Below are positions 1 through 5,349 of a stretch of 6,106 nucleotides of DNA, in pieces. Where the stretch lies: the NCBI GenBank assembly GCA_964447925.1, contig CAYUUP010000088.1:1-6106 (forward strand), written 5' to 3'. The stretch's first letter is position 1. Every line of letters starts with the position of its first letter. Source of the DNA: CAYUUP01 sp964447925 (GTDB lineage: Bacteria > Bacillota > Clostridia > Oscillospirales > Oscillospiraceae). The notes beneath the pieces were generated by a model. It was given only the letters and a program-made list of their open reading frames with translations, did no database searches and was not told the origin of the DNA. Made by a program: the position numbers and the translations under genes.

Positions 1-1102
1 GCTCATAGGAGGTGGAGACAGCCTTATTGCTCCACATGGTGTACCGGGCCTCGGAGGTGGCCGCTTCGGTGTCCTCCGCCTCAGCGATGTCCTCCAGCAG
101 GAGGCTGTCGGTAATGGTGGCATAGTCGTTAAGGTCAAAGGTAGGAGAACTGGCCATACCCAGGACGGCTCCGGTGTCGCAGTCCAACGCGAGAATAAAA
201 CCGCCGTCTTGTATGGCGTATTTTTCAACGCCCTCCTCCAGATATTTCTCGCATAAATACTGAATGTTCAGATCCAGCGTCAGGGTCAGTTCGTCTCCGT
301 CCTGCGCATCATAGTAGTCCGAGAAAAAATTCAGCAGATCCGTCCCCTGGGCGTTCTGAGCGGTAATGACCAGGCCGGTGGATCCGGACAGTTCTTCCTC
401 ATACTCTGCCTCCAAGCCATAAGCGCCTCCGGCATCGTTGGTAAACCCAATAATCTGGGCAGCCAGTCCACCGTAGGGATAATAGCGTTTGGTGTTGGGC
501 TGGAGATAGATGGCATTGTCCAGATCATTCTCTGTGATAAAGGCCCTCACAGCGTCCTCTACATCAGCATCCACCTTTTGGGCAATGCGCTGATACTGGC
601 TGTCAGTGTTCTGGCACCGCTCCCGCAGATCTGCGGTGTCCACCGCATCTCCCAGTATCTCCGCCATTCCGCTCACCACCAGTCCTACCACATCCCTGTC
701 ATAGAACTCCAGCTTCACTTGATACTCCGCTAGCTTCACTGCGTCCGTCTCCGCAGCCATCTTCGTCCGAAGGCTTTCGGCGTTCTCGTCCCAGTCCTCC
801 TGAAGCTCAGAAATGGCCTTTGGTGACAGGATAATGTCGTAGGCAGTGGATGAGATGGCCAGCACGTTGCCGTTGGTGTCATAGATCGTCCCCCGGGAGG
901 CGGAAACCGTCAATTCGGAGGTCTGCTGATCCACTGCCATCTGCTCCATCTCATCGTGTCGGATGACCTGCCAATAAAACAGCTGAAACAGCAGGGCAGC
1001 GAAGGTCACGACCCCGAAGATAATCAAAAGAAACACAACTCGCCAGAAGGTACGCCGGTTCTCCTTCTGTCTGCTGCTGGCCCGTTCCTGCGATTCATTC
1101 AT
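1..1102 (-). CDS. Class B penicillin-binding protein, FtsI/SpoVD type (N-terminal 367 residues, truncated by window edge)
   Basis: Membrane-anchored peptidoglycan D,D-transpeptidase that cross-links septal or spore-cortex glycan strands with a SEDS partner. I translated the frame from the ATG at 1102; it stays open to base 1. A basic N-terminus is followed by one membrane segment (about residues 20-42). Next come the class B dimerisation hallmark (SRGTIYDTNG, 69-78, with Thr where Arg is usual), a charged helical insertion (about 95-132), YYPYGGLAAQIIGF (207-220) and GLEAEYEEELSGSTG (229-243). The transpeptidase domain opens near 300 (LDCDTGAVLGMASSPTFDLN). The window ends at KAVSTSYE, where relatives continue into the PGS(T/S)FK catalytic motif, so the active site and any PASTA domains are not visible. 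AGGAGGT at 1117..1111 fixes the start. Position after ftsL fits both pbpB/ftsI and spoVD; the SigE-like promoter upstream favours SpoVD, but the choice is inference. Confidence 0.93.
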   Translation of the reverse strand, partial: MNESQERASSRQKENRRTFWRVVFLLIIFGVVTFAALLFQLFYWQVIRHDEMEQMAVDQQTSELTVSASRGTIYDTNGNVLAISSTAYDIILSPKAISELQEDWDENAESLRTKMAAETDAVKLAEYQVKLEFYDRDVVGLVVSGMAEILGDAVDTADLRERCQNTDSQYQRIAQKVDADVEDAVRAFITENDLDNAIYLQPNTKRYYPYGGLAAQIIGFTNDAGGAYGLEAEYEEELSGSTGLVITAQNAQGTDLLNFFSDYYDAQDGDELTLTLDLNIQYLCEKYLEEGVEKYAIQDGGFILALDCDTGAVLGMASSPTFDLNDYATITDSLLLEDIAEAEDTEAATSEARYTMWSNKAVSTSYE

Positions 1103-1122
1103 TCCGGCTCACCTCCTACGGG

Positions 1123-1160
1123 AAAAAGGGGCGTAAGAAACCCTATTTTCTCACGCCCCT
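1123..1160 (-). terminator. Terminator-like hairpin with T-tract just before the PBP ribosome site
   Basis: On the minus strand the arms are 1160-1147 and 1140-1127, pairing 13 of 14 positions (AGGGGCGT core, one A/C mismatch) around a 6-base loop. Five T residues follow (1127-1123). This is a textbook intrinsic terminator in minus orientation; there is no T-tract on the other side. The PBP Shine-Dalgarno begins only five bases after the T-tract, so no promoter fits between them. PBP expression would therefore need read-through, antitermination or processing. No T-box or known riboswitch signature was seen ahead of it. Confidence 0.75.
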
Positions 1161-1207
1161 AGTCGATCTCTCTATAGAACACGATGGCACTCACCTATTG
1201 TCATGGC

Positions 1208-1236
1208 AGTATATGCCCATCCCGGGAAAAGTATGA
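1208..1236 (-). promoter_or_regulatory. Candidate SigE-type (mother-cell sporulation) promoter for the PBP gene
   Basis: Minus strand: TCATACT (1236..1230), a 14-base spacer, then CATATACT (1215..1208). This matches the Bacillus SigE consensus KMATATT-N14/15-CATACANT at all but one position in each box. Start of transcription would be near 1201, giving a leader of about 100 bases that contains the hairpin at 1160..1127. In B. subtilis spoVD is a SigE-dependent gene at the same position in the cluster, which makes the match more credible. It rests on sequence alone, and short degenerate motifs do occur by chance. Confidence 0.5.
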
Positions 1237-1247
1237 GAGCCGCTGTC

Positions 1248-1832
1248 CTATTGAAAATATCCGATGACTGTGCCTGCCAACTCTTTTATATCGTTCCAGA
1301 AGGTCTGGAGCGGATCAGTCTCCTCCGCCTGCTCATAGACCACCGCGCTGTCCGGCTCGGACAGATCCAGATAGATCTTCTGACTCTCATTGGGCGAGGT
1401 TAGCCCGCCGGCCTGTTCCACAGCCTCCTCAAGGGTAGCCATATCAAAGGCGGCCTCATACTGATAGAGCAGCTGCTCTTCCTCCTCCTGCAGTTCGCTG
1501 AGCTGGGAACGAAGTTCCACCGTCTCCGCATAGACCTCATTGCACCGGATATAGCCCAGCAGCAGCACCACCGCAATGATGGCCACCGCCATGAAGCCGC
1601 AGACCGCAAAGGGTGATACTCGCAGCTGCTCCCGCACCGCGACCTGGGTACGAACCCGCTCCCGATAACGGGGCTGTACCAGAGGTGGCGTCTCCGGCGG
1701 AGCGGGAACCGGCTCTGCTTCCGGGATATAGCCCGGTGCGGCCACTACATTGTCATAGTATTCCAGATCATAGGCTACGCTGCCATAGGATGCGCCGCCG
1801 GATGCTGATCTTCTTCTGTACGCTTCCGCCAC
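1248..1832 (-). CDS. ftsL: FtsL-like septum formation protein (single-pass, coiled coil)
   Basis: 194 residues. Small bitopic divisome protein that, with DivIC/FtsB-type partners, links early division proteins to the septal PBP. The N-terminal 70 residues are cytoplasmic, rich in Tyr/Arg then Pro (about 34-54). A single membrane helix follows at about 74-95 (SPFAVCGFMAVAIIAVVLLL), then an acidic coiled coil (about 98-140, with the QEEEEQLL stretch) and an extracytoplasmic tail. Topology and position between rsmH and the PBP are the basis for the name; primary sequence of FtsL is poorly conserved. It is longer than typical FtsL (about 100-120), with extensions at both ends. The start is GTG at 1832, chosen because AAGGAGG lies at 1847..1841, eight bases upstream. 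That site overlaps the rsmH stop codon (TAAGGAGG), suggesting translational coupling. Confidence 0.75.
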   Translation of the reverse strand: MAEAYRRRSASGGASYGSVAYDLEYYDNVVAAPGYIPEAEPVPAPPETPPLVQPRYRERVRTQVAVREQLRVSPFAVCGFMAVAIIAVVLLLGYIRCNEVYAETVELRSQLSELQEEEEQLLYQYEAAFDMATLEEAVEQAGGLTSPNESQKIYLDLSEPDSAVVYEQAEETDPLQTFWNDIKELAGTVIGYFQ

Positions 1833-1845
1833 CTGATTGCCCTCC

Positions 1846-2778
1846 TTATATTTTTTCCGCTATCCGCAGCTTGGCGCTGCGCGCTCTCGGATTTTCGCTT
1901 AATTCCGTCTCGCCTGGTCGAATTGGCTTTTTTGTCACCAGCCGAACGGTTGCCTTCCTGCCGCAGACACAGACGGGAAATTCCGGAGGGCAGATGCACC
2001 CCCGCGCCTGCTCCGCCAAGGAATTTTTCACAATCCTATCTTCCAGGGAATGAAAGGAAATCACGCACAGGCGACCGCCGGAGTTCAGCCGGCCAACAGC
2101 CTGCCCCATCATGGACTCCACCGCGCCCAGCTCGTCATTGACCACAATGCGGATTGCTTGAAAGCTCCGCTTGGCGGGGTGCTGCTTCTCCCTCAGAGCA
2201 GCAGCGGGCATGGCCCCCCGAATGATGCCCGCAAGCTCCAGCGTTGTTTCAATGGGCTTATCCCCTCTGGCCCGACAAATGGCCCCGGCAATTTGCGGGG
2301 CATACCGTTCCTCTCCATATTGGGAGAGGATGCGCCGCAGTTCTCCCTGGGGCCAGCTGTTGACCACCTCATAGGCGGTCAGCAAACCGTCCCGGCCCAT
2401 ACGCATATCCAGCGGGCCATCCTTTGTATAGGAAAACCCCCTGCTGCCGTCATCCAATTGGGGGGAGGATACACCCAGGTCAAAAAGCATTCCATCCACG
2501 CCAGGGAGAGAAAGTCTGTCCAATATCTCAGTCAGCTCCCGGAAGTCTCCCTGTACTAGGGTGATCTTTTCCTTCCAGGGGATCAGTCGTTCCGACGCCG
2601 CTGTCAGCGCGTCCTCATCCCGGTCGATACAGATCAGACGTCCGGCATCAAGACGCTTTACGATCTCTATGGAGTGTCCCGCCCGGCCCAAGGTGCCATC
2701 GAGATAAACACCATCAGGTCGAATTTTCAGTCCATCCAGGCACTCCTCCAGCAGGACGGGCCGATGGCCATAGTCCAT
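1846..2778 (-). CDS. rsmH: 16S rRNA (cytosine(1402)-N(4))-methyltransferase RsmH (MraW)
   Basis: 310 residues, normal full length. Uses S-adenosylmethionine to N4-methylate C1402 of 16S rRNA in the decoding centre of the small subunit. Family signatures are in order: HRPVLLEE (5-12), the SAM-binding loop YLDGTLGRAGHS (25-36), IDRDEDAL (51-58), MLFDLGVSSPQLD (97-109), RGFSYTKDGPLDMRM (113-127), HPAKRSFQAIRIVVNDEL (200-217), GGRLCVISFHSLEDRIVK (234-251), and the C-terminal CICPPEFPVCVCGRK cysteine cluster (261-275) with PRARSAKLR (298-306). The ATG at 2778 lies three bases after the mraZ stop; a GGGG-type weak ribosome site sits inside the mraZ 3' end, so coupled translation is likely. Nothing appears missing. 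Confidence 0.98.
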   Translation of the reverse strand: MDYGHRPVLLEECLDGLKIRPDGVYLDGTLGRAGHSIEIVKRLDAGRLICIDRDEDALTAASERLIPWKEKITLVQGDFRELTEILDRLSLPGVDGMLFDLGVSSPQLDDGSRGFSYTKDGPLDMRMGRDGLLTAYEVVNSWPQGELRRILSQYGEERYAPQIAGAICRARGDKPIETTLELAGIIRGAMPAAALREKQHPAKRSFQAIRIVVNDELGAVESMMGQAVGRLNSGGRLCVISFHSLEDRIVKNSLAEQARGCICPPEFPVCVCGRKATVRLVTKKPIRPGETELSENPRARSAKLRIAEKI

Positions 2779-2781
2779 GGA

Positions 2782-3222
2782 TCACAGCCCCAGCATAGCC
2801 AGCGTCTTGGCCACATTCTCCGGGGTGGTTTCCTTTTTCTTCTTCTCCTCCCAGACCTCACGGCTCCAGAGTTTGGCCTTATCGTTGCTGCCAATGGTGA
2901 CCACATCCTTGCCAAGCCCGGCATATGTCCGCAGTTCATCAGAGAGGGCAATGCGATATTGGGCGTCAGGCTCACACCGGCAGGCATTGGAGAAGAAGGT
3001 ATCCAGAGTGGATGTGCTGCTGCTGGGCATCTCAGCGACCTTTGCCTTCAACTCCTCCCATTTTTCCAGGGGGTAGAATGTGACATACTTATAGAAGCTG
3101 CCGTCCTCGTTCATCTGAGCGCCCATGGCAGCGTAAAATACGCTGCCCAGGGGCTGGCGCAGCTTGGCCGGGAGAAACATCCGACCCTTTGCGTCAATTG
3201 TGTGTTCGTATGTGCCGGTCAT
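2782..3222 (-). CDS. mraZ: Transcriptional regulator MraZ
   Basis: 146 residues, the usual length. Ring-forming DNA-binding protein of the AbrB/SpoVT fold that binds direct repeats in front of its own operon and controls dcw cluster transcription. Two tandem AbrB-like domains are visible. The first (about 5-50) carries the conserved DxxxR signature DAKGRMFLPAKLR (10-22). The second (about 80-125) carries DAQYRIALSDELR (86-98), with Tyr in place of the usual Gly but Asp and Arg retained. A Lys/Glu-rich helix closes the protein. The ATG at 3222 is set by AAAGGAGG at 3239..3232, nine bases upstream. It is the first gene of the operon, with its own promoter and candidate operator immediately upstream. 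Confidence 0.98.
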   Translation of the reverse strand: MTGTYEHTIDAKGRMFLPAKLRQPLGSVFYAAMGAQMNEDGSFYKYVTFYPLEKWEELKAKVAEMPSSSTSTLDTFFSNACRCEPDAQYRIALSDELRTYAGLGKDVVTIGSNDKAKLWSREVWEEKKKKETTPENVAKTLAMLGL

Positions 3223-3231
3223 TTGCTTCTC

Positions 3232-3282
3232 CCTCCTTTCTGCTCCCTATTTGCTCCCTATTCATCACTTTTGCTCCACTTT
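3232..3282 (-). promoter_or_regulatory. Candidate MraZ operator: five purine-rich units at 10-11 bp period
   Basis: Reading the minus strand, units begin at 3282 (AAAGTGGAGC), 3271 (AAAGTGATGA), 3261 (ATAGGGAGC), 3250 (ATAGGGAGC) and 3239 (AAAGGAGGGAG). Spacings are 11, 10, 11 and 11 bases, so each unit faces the same side of the helix. AAAGTG units resemble the MraZ boxes described in mollicutes, and the RGGG units resemble the TGGG boxes of enterobacteria. The array starts at the predicted transcription start and its last unit is the mraZ Shine-Dalgarno. The repeat is seen directly; its being the MraZ binding site is inference. Confidence 0.65.
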
Positions 3283-3289
3283 GCTTTTT

Positions 3290-3318
3290 AGTATAACGGC
3301 TGGCAGCGCAAATTGCAA
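3290..3318 (-). promoter_or_regulatory. Sigma-A-type promoter of the mraZ operon
   Basis: Minus strand: -35 TTGCAA (3318..3313), 17-base spacer, -10 TATACT (3295..3290). Transcription would start near 3283, at the edge of the candidate MraZ boxes, leaving a leader of about 60 bases. The -10 and spacing are strong; the -35 matches consensus at four of six. Confidence 0.7.
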
Positions 3319-3321
3319 GAG

Positions 3322-3349
3322 GGAATTTGGAATTTTCTCATATTTTTTT
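3322..3349 (-). promoter_or_regulatory. A-tract and tandem 7-mer directly upstream of the mraZ -35
   Basis: Two adjacent copies of GGAATTT on the plus strand (3322-3328 and 3329-3335; AAATTCC on the minus strand) abut the -35 region, followed upstream by A/T runs to 3349. The position fits an UP element or a small activator site. It could simply be AT-rich upstream DNA. Confidence 0.35.
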
Positions 3350-3394
3350 GATTTCAGCGCCGGGTTATAAAACAGCTGTACGATGATTCCATGC

Positions 3395-3414
3395 TTTTCC
3401 ACAGCTTTTCCACA
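3395..3414 (+). promoter_or_regulatory. Pair of DnaA-box-like 9-mers upstream of mraZ
   Basis: TTTTCCACA occurs at 3395-3403 and again at 3406-3414, an exact 11-bp repeat. Both fit the relaxed DnaA box TTWTNCACA. They lie about 80 bp upstream of the mraZ -35. In B. subtilis the homologous mraZ-rsmH-ftsL-pbpB operon is reported to respond to replication status through DnaA, so location as well as sequence supports the call. Two boxes alone are a modest signal. Confidence 0.45.
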
Positions 3415-3554
3415 AATGTTGCGGAAAACCCCGATTTTTCGTTCTCCTTCACCAGCCTTGCAGTCCCCGCAGAGCGTGTCTTCGCCGTCAGCGGAGATAT
3501 CCAGTTGGAATTTCAAGAATAAGAGCGTGGCACATCCATCTCCAGGAGGGTGAG
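3415..3554. other. Intergenic stretch with no recognised feature
   Basis: Between the DnaA-like pair and the inverted-repeat element I see no gene with a ribosome site, no convincing promoter and no strong hairpin. Short open frames here lack Shine-Dalgarno sequences and recognisable protein character. Confidence 0.5.
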
Positions 3555-3661
3555 CGCATCATCTCTCGGCCCCTCTAAGGGGTGGCTGACAAGAGGTACT
3601 TGGCTAGCATCCCCTGTGGGGAAGCCAATCCTATAGCAAGAGAAACAAGACTCTGCATGCG
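3555..3661. repeat. Nested inverted-repeat element (possible structured RNA or dispersed intergenic repeat)
   Basis: Two compact hairpins sit inside a possible closing stem. Hairpin 1 pairs CCCCT (3570-3574) with AGGGG (3578-3582), and CTCT (3563-3566) may pair with AGAG (3592-3595). Hairpin 2 pairs TTGGCT (3600-3605) with AGCCAA (3623-3628) and, above an internal loop, CCCC (3611-3614) with GGGG (3618-3621). Outer arms CGCAT (3555-3559) and ATGCG (3657-3661) could close the unit. It ends 16 bases before the forward promoter. I do not recognise an SRP RNA, RNase P, tmRNA or known riboswitch core. The strand transcribed, if any, is unknown. Confidence 0.35.
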
Positions 3662-3677
3662 AGGCAGGAAAAGCCCC

Positions 3678-3706
3678 TTGACAACATCCCGCTTTTCTGG
3701 GATAAT
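3678..3706 (+). promoter_or_regulatory. Sigma-A promoter of the CoA-transferase gene, with an internal inverted repeat
   Basis: TTGACA (3678-3683, perfect -35), 17-base spacer, GATAAT (3701-3706, five of six). Start would be near 3713. The spacer and -10 contain an inverted repeat, ATCCC (3686-3690) and GGGAT (3699-3703), separated by eight bases. A repressor bound there would block the -10, so this may be an operator; no known regulator motif was recognised. Confidence 0.75.
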
Positions 3707-3712
3707 AGATGT

Positions 3713-3829
3713 ATAGCCGCAAAGAGTGCGCCGTATGGCACGGGAATCCGTCCGGCCCCCCCGCAGCCGGACACACTTTTAAAGCCACCCGGGGGACAGG
3801 CCCCGCCGCCCCACCGGTGCAGTATTATG
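3713..3829 (+). promoter_or_regulatory. GC-rich structured 5' leader of the CoA-transferase mRNA
   Basis: From the predicted start to the ribosome site there are about 120 non-coding bases. A perfect 7-bp stem GTCCGGC/GCCGGAC (3750-3756 and 3766-3772, 9-base loop) is followed after four bases by TTTT (3777-3780), a weak terminator shape. GTGC/GCAC-type pairing occurs before it (about 3726-3741), and C/G-rich pairing (GGGG with CCCC, about 3791-3804) after it. This could be an attenuator or a stability element. It matches no riboswitch I know. Confidence 0.4.
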
Positions 3830-3845
3830 AAGGAGGAAATTTTTA

Positions 3846-5135
3846 ATGACTTATCAGCAGATGTATGAAGCTAAGAAGACGGACCTGCAGGGCTGCTTGG
3901 CCCAGATCCAATCCCATGACACCATTTGTTTTGCCGGGGACTGCAACGGCGCGGTGGAAATTCTCTCCAATATGCACACCATCGCCGGCCGACTGGAGGG
4001 TGTAGAGGCCATCAAGGGCCATGAAGGTTATTATGAGTTTGTCTCCAACCCCGGCATGGACGGCCACATCAATACCGGCAGCTTCTTCTTTGGCAAGAAT
4101 TTTATGGATGGCCAGGTTCACCGCAACGTATCCTATATCGTCACCGACCTATGTGACTACTCCACCTTTGTACAGGAACACAAGCCCTGCAACACCTTTG
4201 TGGCCGCCTGCACCCCAATGGATGATGAGGGCTTTTTTGAAGTGGGCCTGTGCATGATGTGGGAAGCAGAGTGTTTTGAAACCTGCGAGAAAATCATCCT
4301 GGAGGTCAACCCTAATCTGCCCCGCGTCACCGGCGGTCTGAAAATCAATGTGGCCGATGTCACCTCCTTGATGGAGGTGGACTATCCCATTCAGGAGATC
4401 CCCTCCCTGAACCCCAGCCCCGAGGAGATTCAGGTGGCCAAGAATGTCCGCTCTCTGGTGAAGGACGGCGACTGTATTCAGCTAGGCATTGGCTCTCTGC
4501 CCAATGCCATTGCCAACGAGATGATGGATTTGAAGGATCTGGGTCTTCACACCGAGATGGCCACCACCACCATGGGCCATATGATCCGGGCCGGCATCAT
4601 CAACGGTGAGCGGAAGAACATCAACCGGGGCAAACACATCTTTACCTTCGCCGGCGGTGACCGCGCTCTGTACGACACCCTTGGCTCCAACAAAAACTGC
4701 GTCATCGTTCCCGCCCGCTACGGCGTCAACCCCATGGTCATTATGCAGAATAATAACATGGTTTCCATCAACACCTGTATTGAGATGGATCTGACCGGTC
4801 AGATCTGCTCCGAATCCATCGGCCCCCGGCAGTACTCCGGCTCCGGCGGTGGCTTTGACTACGCCTATGGCGCCCTTCACGCCAAGGGCGGTCGGGGCAT
4901 TATGGCCTTCACCTCCACCACCAAGAAAGGCTATTCCAAAATCAAGACTCTGCTGGCCAACGGTGCCAACATCACTATTCCCCGAAACTATGCCGACTAT
5001 ATTGTCACCGAATATGGCATTGCCCACCTGCGGGGCTGCAGCGTCCGGGAGCGGGCCGAAGCCCTCATCAACATTGCCCACCCCGACTTCCGCACCCAGC
5101 TGAAAGAAGAGGCCACCAAGCTGATGTACCTCTGA
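3846..5135 (+). CDS. Acetyl-CoA hydrolase/transferase family protein (4-hydroxybutyrate/butyryl-CoA:acetate CoA-transferase-like)
   Basis: 429 residues, normal length for the family. Cytosolic enzyme expected to move CoA between an acyl-CoA and a free acid such as acetate, through a glutamyl-CoA intermediate. The N-terminal half (about 1-190) holds the first Rossmann-like domain. The C-terminal half carries LGIGSLPNAIANEM (213-226), the likely catalytic Glu237 in HTEM (235-238), MVSINTCIEMDLTGQICSES (about 307-326), the glycine-rich SGSGGGFDYAYGALHAKGG, and YIVTEYGIAHLRG near the end. The Glu position agrees with Glu238 of the clostridial 4-hydroxybutyrate enzyme. It diverges from typical members: CTPMDDEGFFEVG (122-134) replaces the usual SPPDEHGYCSFG-like loop, and ATTTMG (239-244) replaces FSDG after the catalytic Glu. 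The acid substrate is therefore uncertain. AAGGAGG at 3830-3836 sets the ATG. It is transcribed alone, between its own promoter and terminator. Confidence 0.9.
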   Translation: MTYQQMYEAKKTDLQGCLAQIQSHDTICFAGDCNGAVEILSNMHTIAGRLEGVEAIKGHEGYYEFVSNPGMDGHINTGSFFFGKNFMDGQVHRNVSYIVTDLCDYSTFVQEHKPCNTFVAACTPMDDEGFFEVGLCMMWEAECFETCEKIILEVNPNLPRVTGGLKINVADVTSLMEVDYPIQEIPSLNPSPEEIQVAKNVRSLVKDGDCIQLGIGSLPNAIANEMMDLKDLGLHTEMATTTMGHMIRAGIINGERKNINRGKHIFTFAGGDRALYDTLGSNKNCVIVPARYGVNPMVIMQNNNMVSINTCIEMDLTGQICSESIGPRQYSGSGGGFDYAYGALHAKGGRGIMAFTSTTKKGYSKIKTLLANGANITIPRNYADYIVTEYGIAHLRGCSVRERAEALINIAHPDFRTQLKEEATKLMYL

Positions 5136-5153
5136 TTTTCTTGAAAGGGTATC

Positions 5154-5202
5154 CCGCCGTTCCACCTGTGCAGCTGGTAATTGCGGCGGCTTCGGGAAAG
5201 CC
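5154..5202 (+). other. Hairpin-forming 3' region after the CoA-transferase
   Basis: CCGCCG (5154-5159) can pair with CGGCGG (5184-5189) over a long loop that has further internal symmetry. GGCTT/AAGCC (5188-5192 and 5198-5202) forms a smaller competing stem. Neither is followed by a T-tract, so they probably protect or fold the 3' end rather than terminate. Confidence 0.35.
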
Positions 5203-5220
5203 ATTTATAAAAGTGGAAAC

Positions 5221-5258
5221 GGAAAAGGCGTCTTTGGGCGTCTTTTCCTCTTTTTTTC
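5221..5258 (+). terminator. Intrinsic terminator of the CoA-transferase gene
   Basis: GGAAAAGGCGTC (5221-5232) pairs with GGCGTCTTTTCC (5237-5248), 12 pairs including two G-T wobbles, with the loop TTTG. TCTTTTTTTC follows (5249-5258). This is a strong Rho-independent terminator that separates the CoA-transferase from the downstream dikinase gene. Confidence 0.88.
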
Positions 5259-5286
5259 TTGCAAATTGTTAAAAATGAGGTATAAT
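5259..5286 (+). promoter_or_regulatory. Sigma-A promoter of ppdK
   Basis: TTGCAA (5259-5264), 16-base spacer, perfect TATAAT (5281-5286). It begins right after the terminator T-tract. Start would be near 5293, giving a leader of about 57 bases. The leader contains a 6-bp stem, TGCCGC (5298-5303) with GCGGCA (5323-5328), just ahead of the ribosome site. Confidence 0.8.
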
Positions 5287-5349
5287 GACAGTAGAAATGC
5301 CGCAATGATCCCCTTGTGTCCGGCGGCAGTATATAAGGAGGACGCTTCT

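Noticed and set aside
1172..1204. Ten-residue minus-strand leader peptide (ATG at 1204) ahead of the hairpin before the PBP gene
   Set aside because: Its ATG falls at or before the transcription start predicted from the SigE-like boxes, and there is no Shine-Dalgarno; no run of regulatory codons is seen.
2050..2559. 169-codon plus-strand frame within rsmH
   Set aside because: Antisense shadow of rsmH, whose motifs span the whole region.
2674..3291. 205-codon plus-strand frame across mraZ
   Set aside because: Antisense to mraZ and its operator, which have clear family motifs and a ribosome site.
3265..3516. 83-codon minus-strand frame containing a CxxC
   Set aside because: Starts with TTG without a Shine-Dalgarno and runs over the DnaA-like pair, the mraZ promoter and the MraZ boxes; no recognisable domain.
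3540..3680. Known housekeeping RNA (SRP RNA, 6S, RNase P, tmRNA) or known riboswitch
   Set aside because: The conserved core sequences of these families that I looked for were not found; only generic hairpins are present.
3513..3788. 91-codon minus-strand frame in the divergent intergenic region
   Set aside because: It runs through the forward promoter, leader hairpin and inverted-repeat element. Its Pro/Cys-rich translation resembles spurious proteins called over intergenic repeats.
4482..5204. 240-codon open frame on the minus strand opposite the CoA-transferase
   Set aside because: Antisense shadow of a well-supported coding frame; Gly/Val/Asp-rich translation without family signatures and no upstream ribosome site judged convincing.
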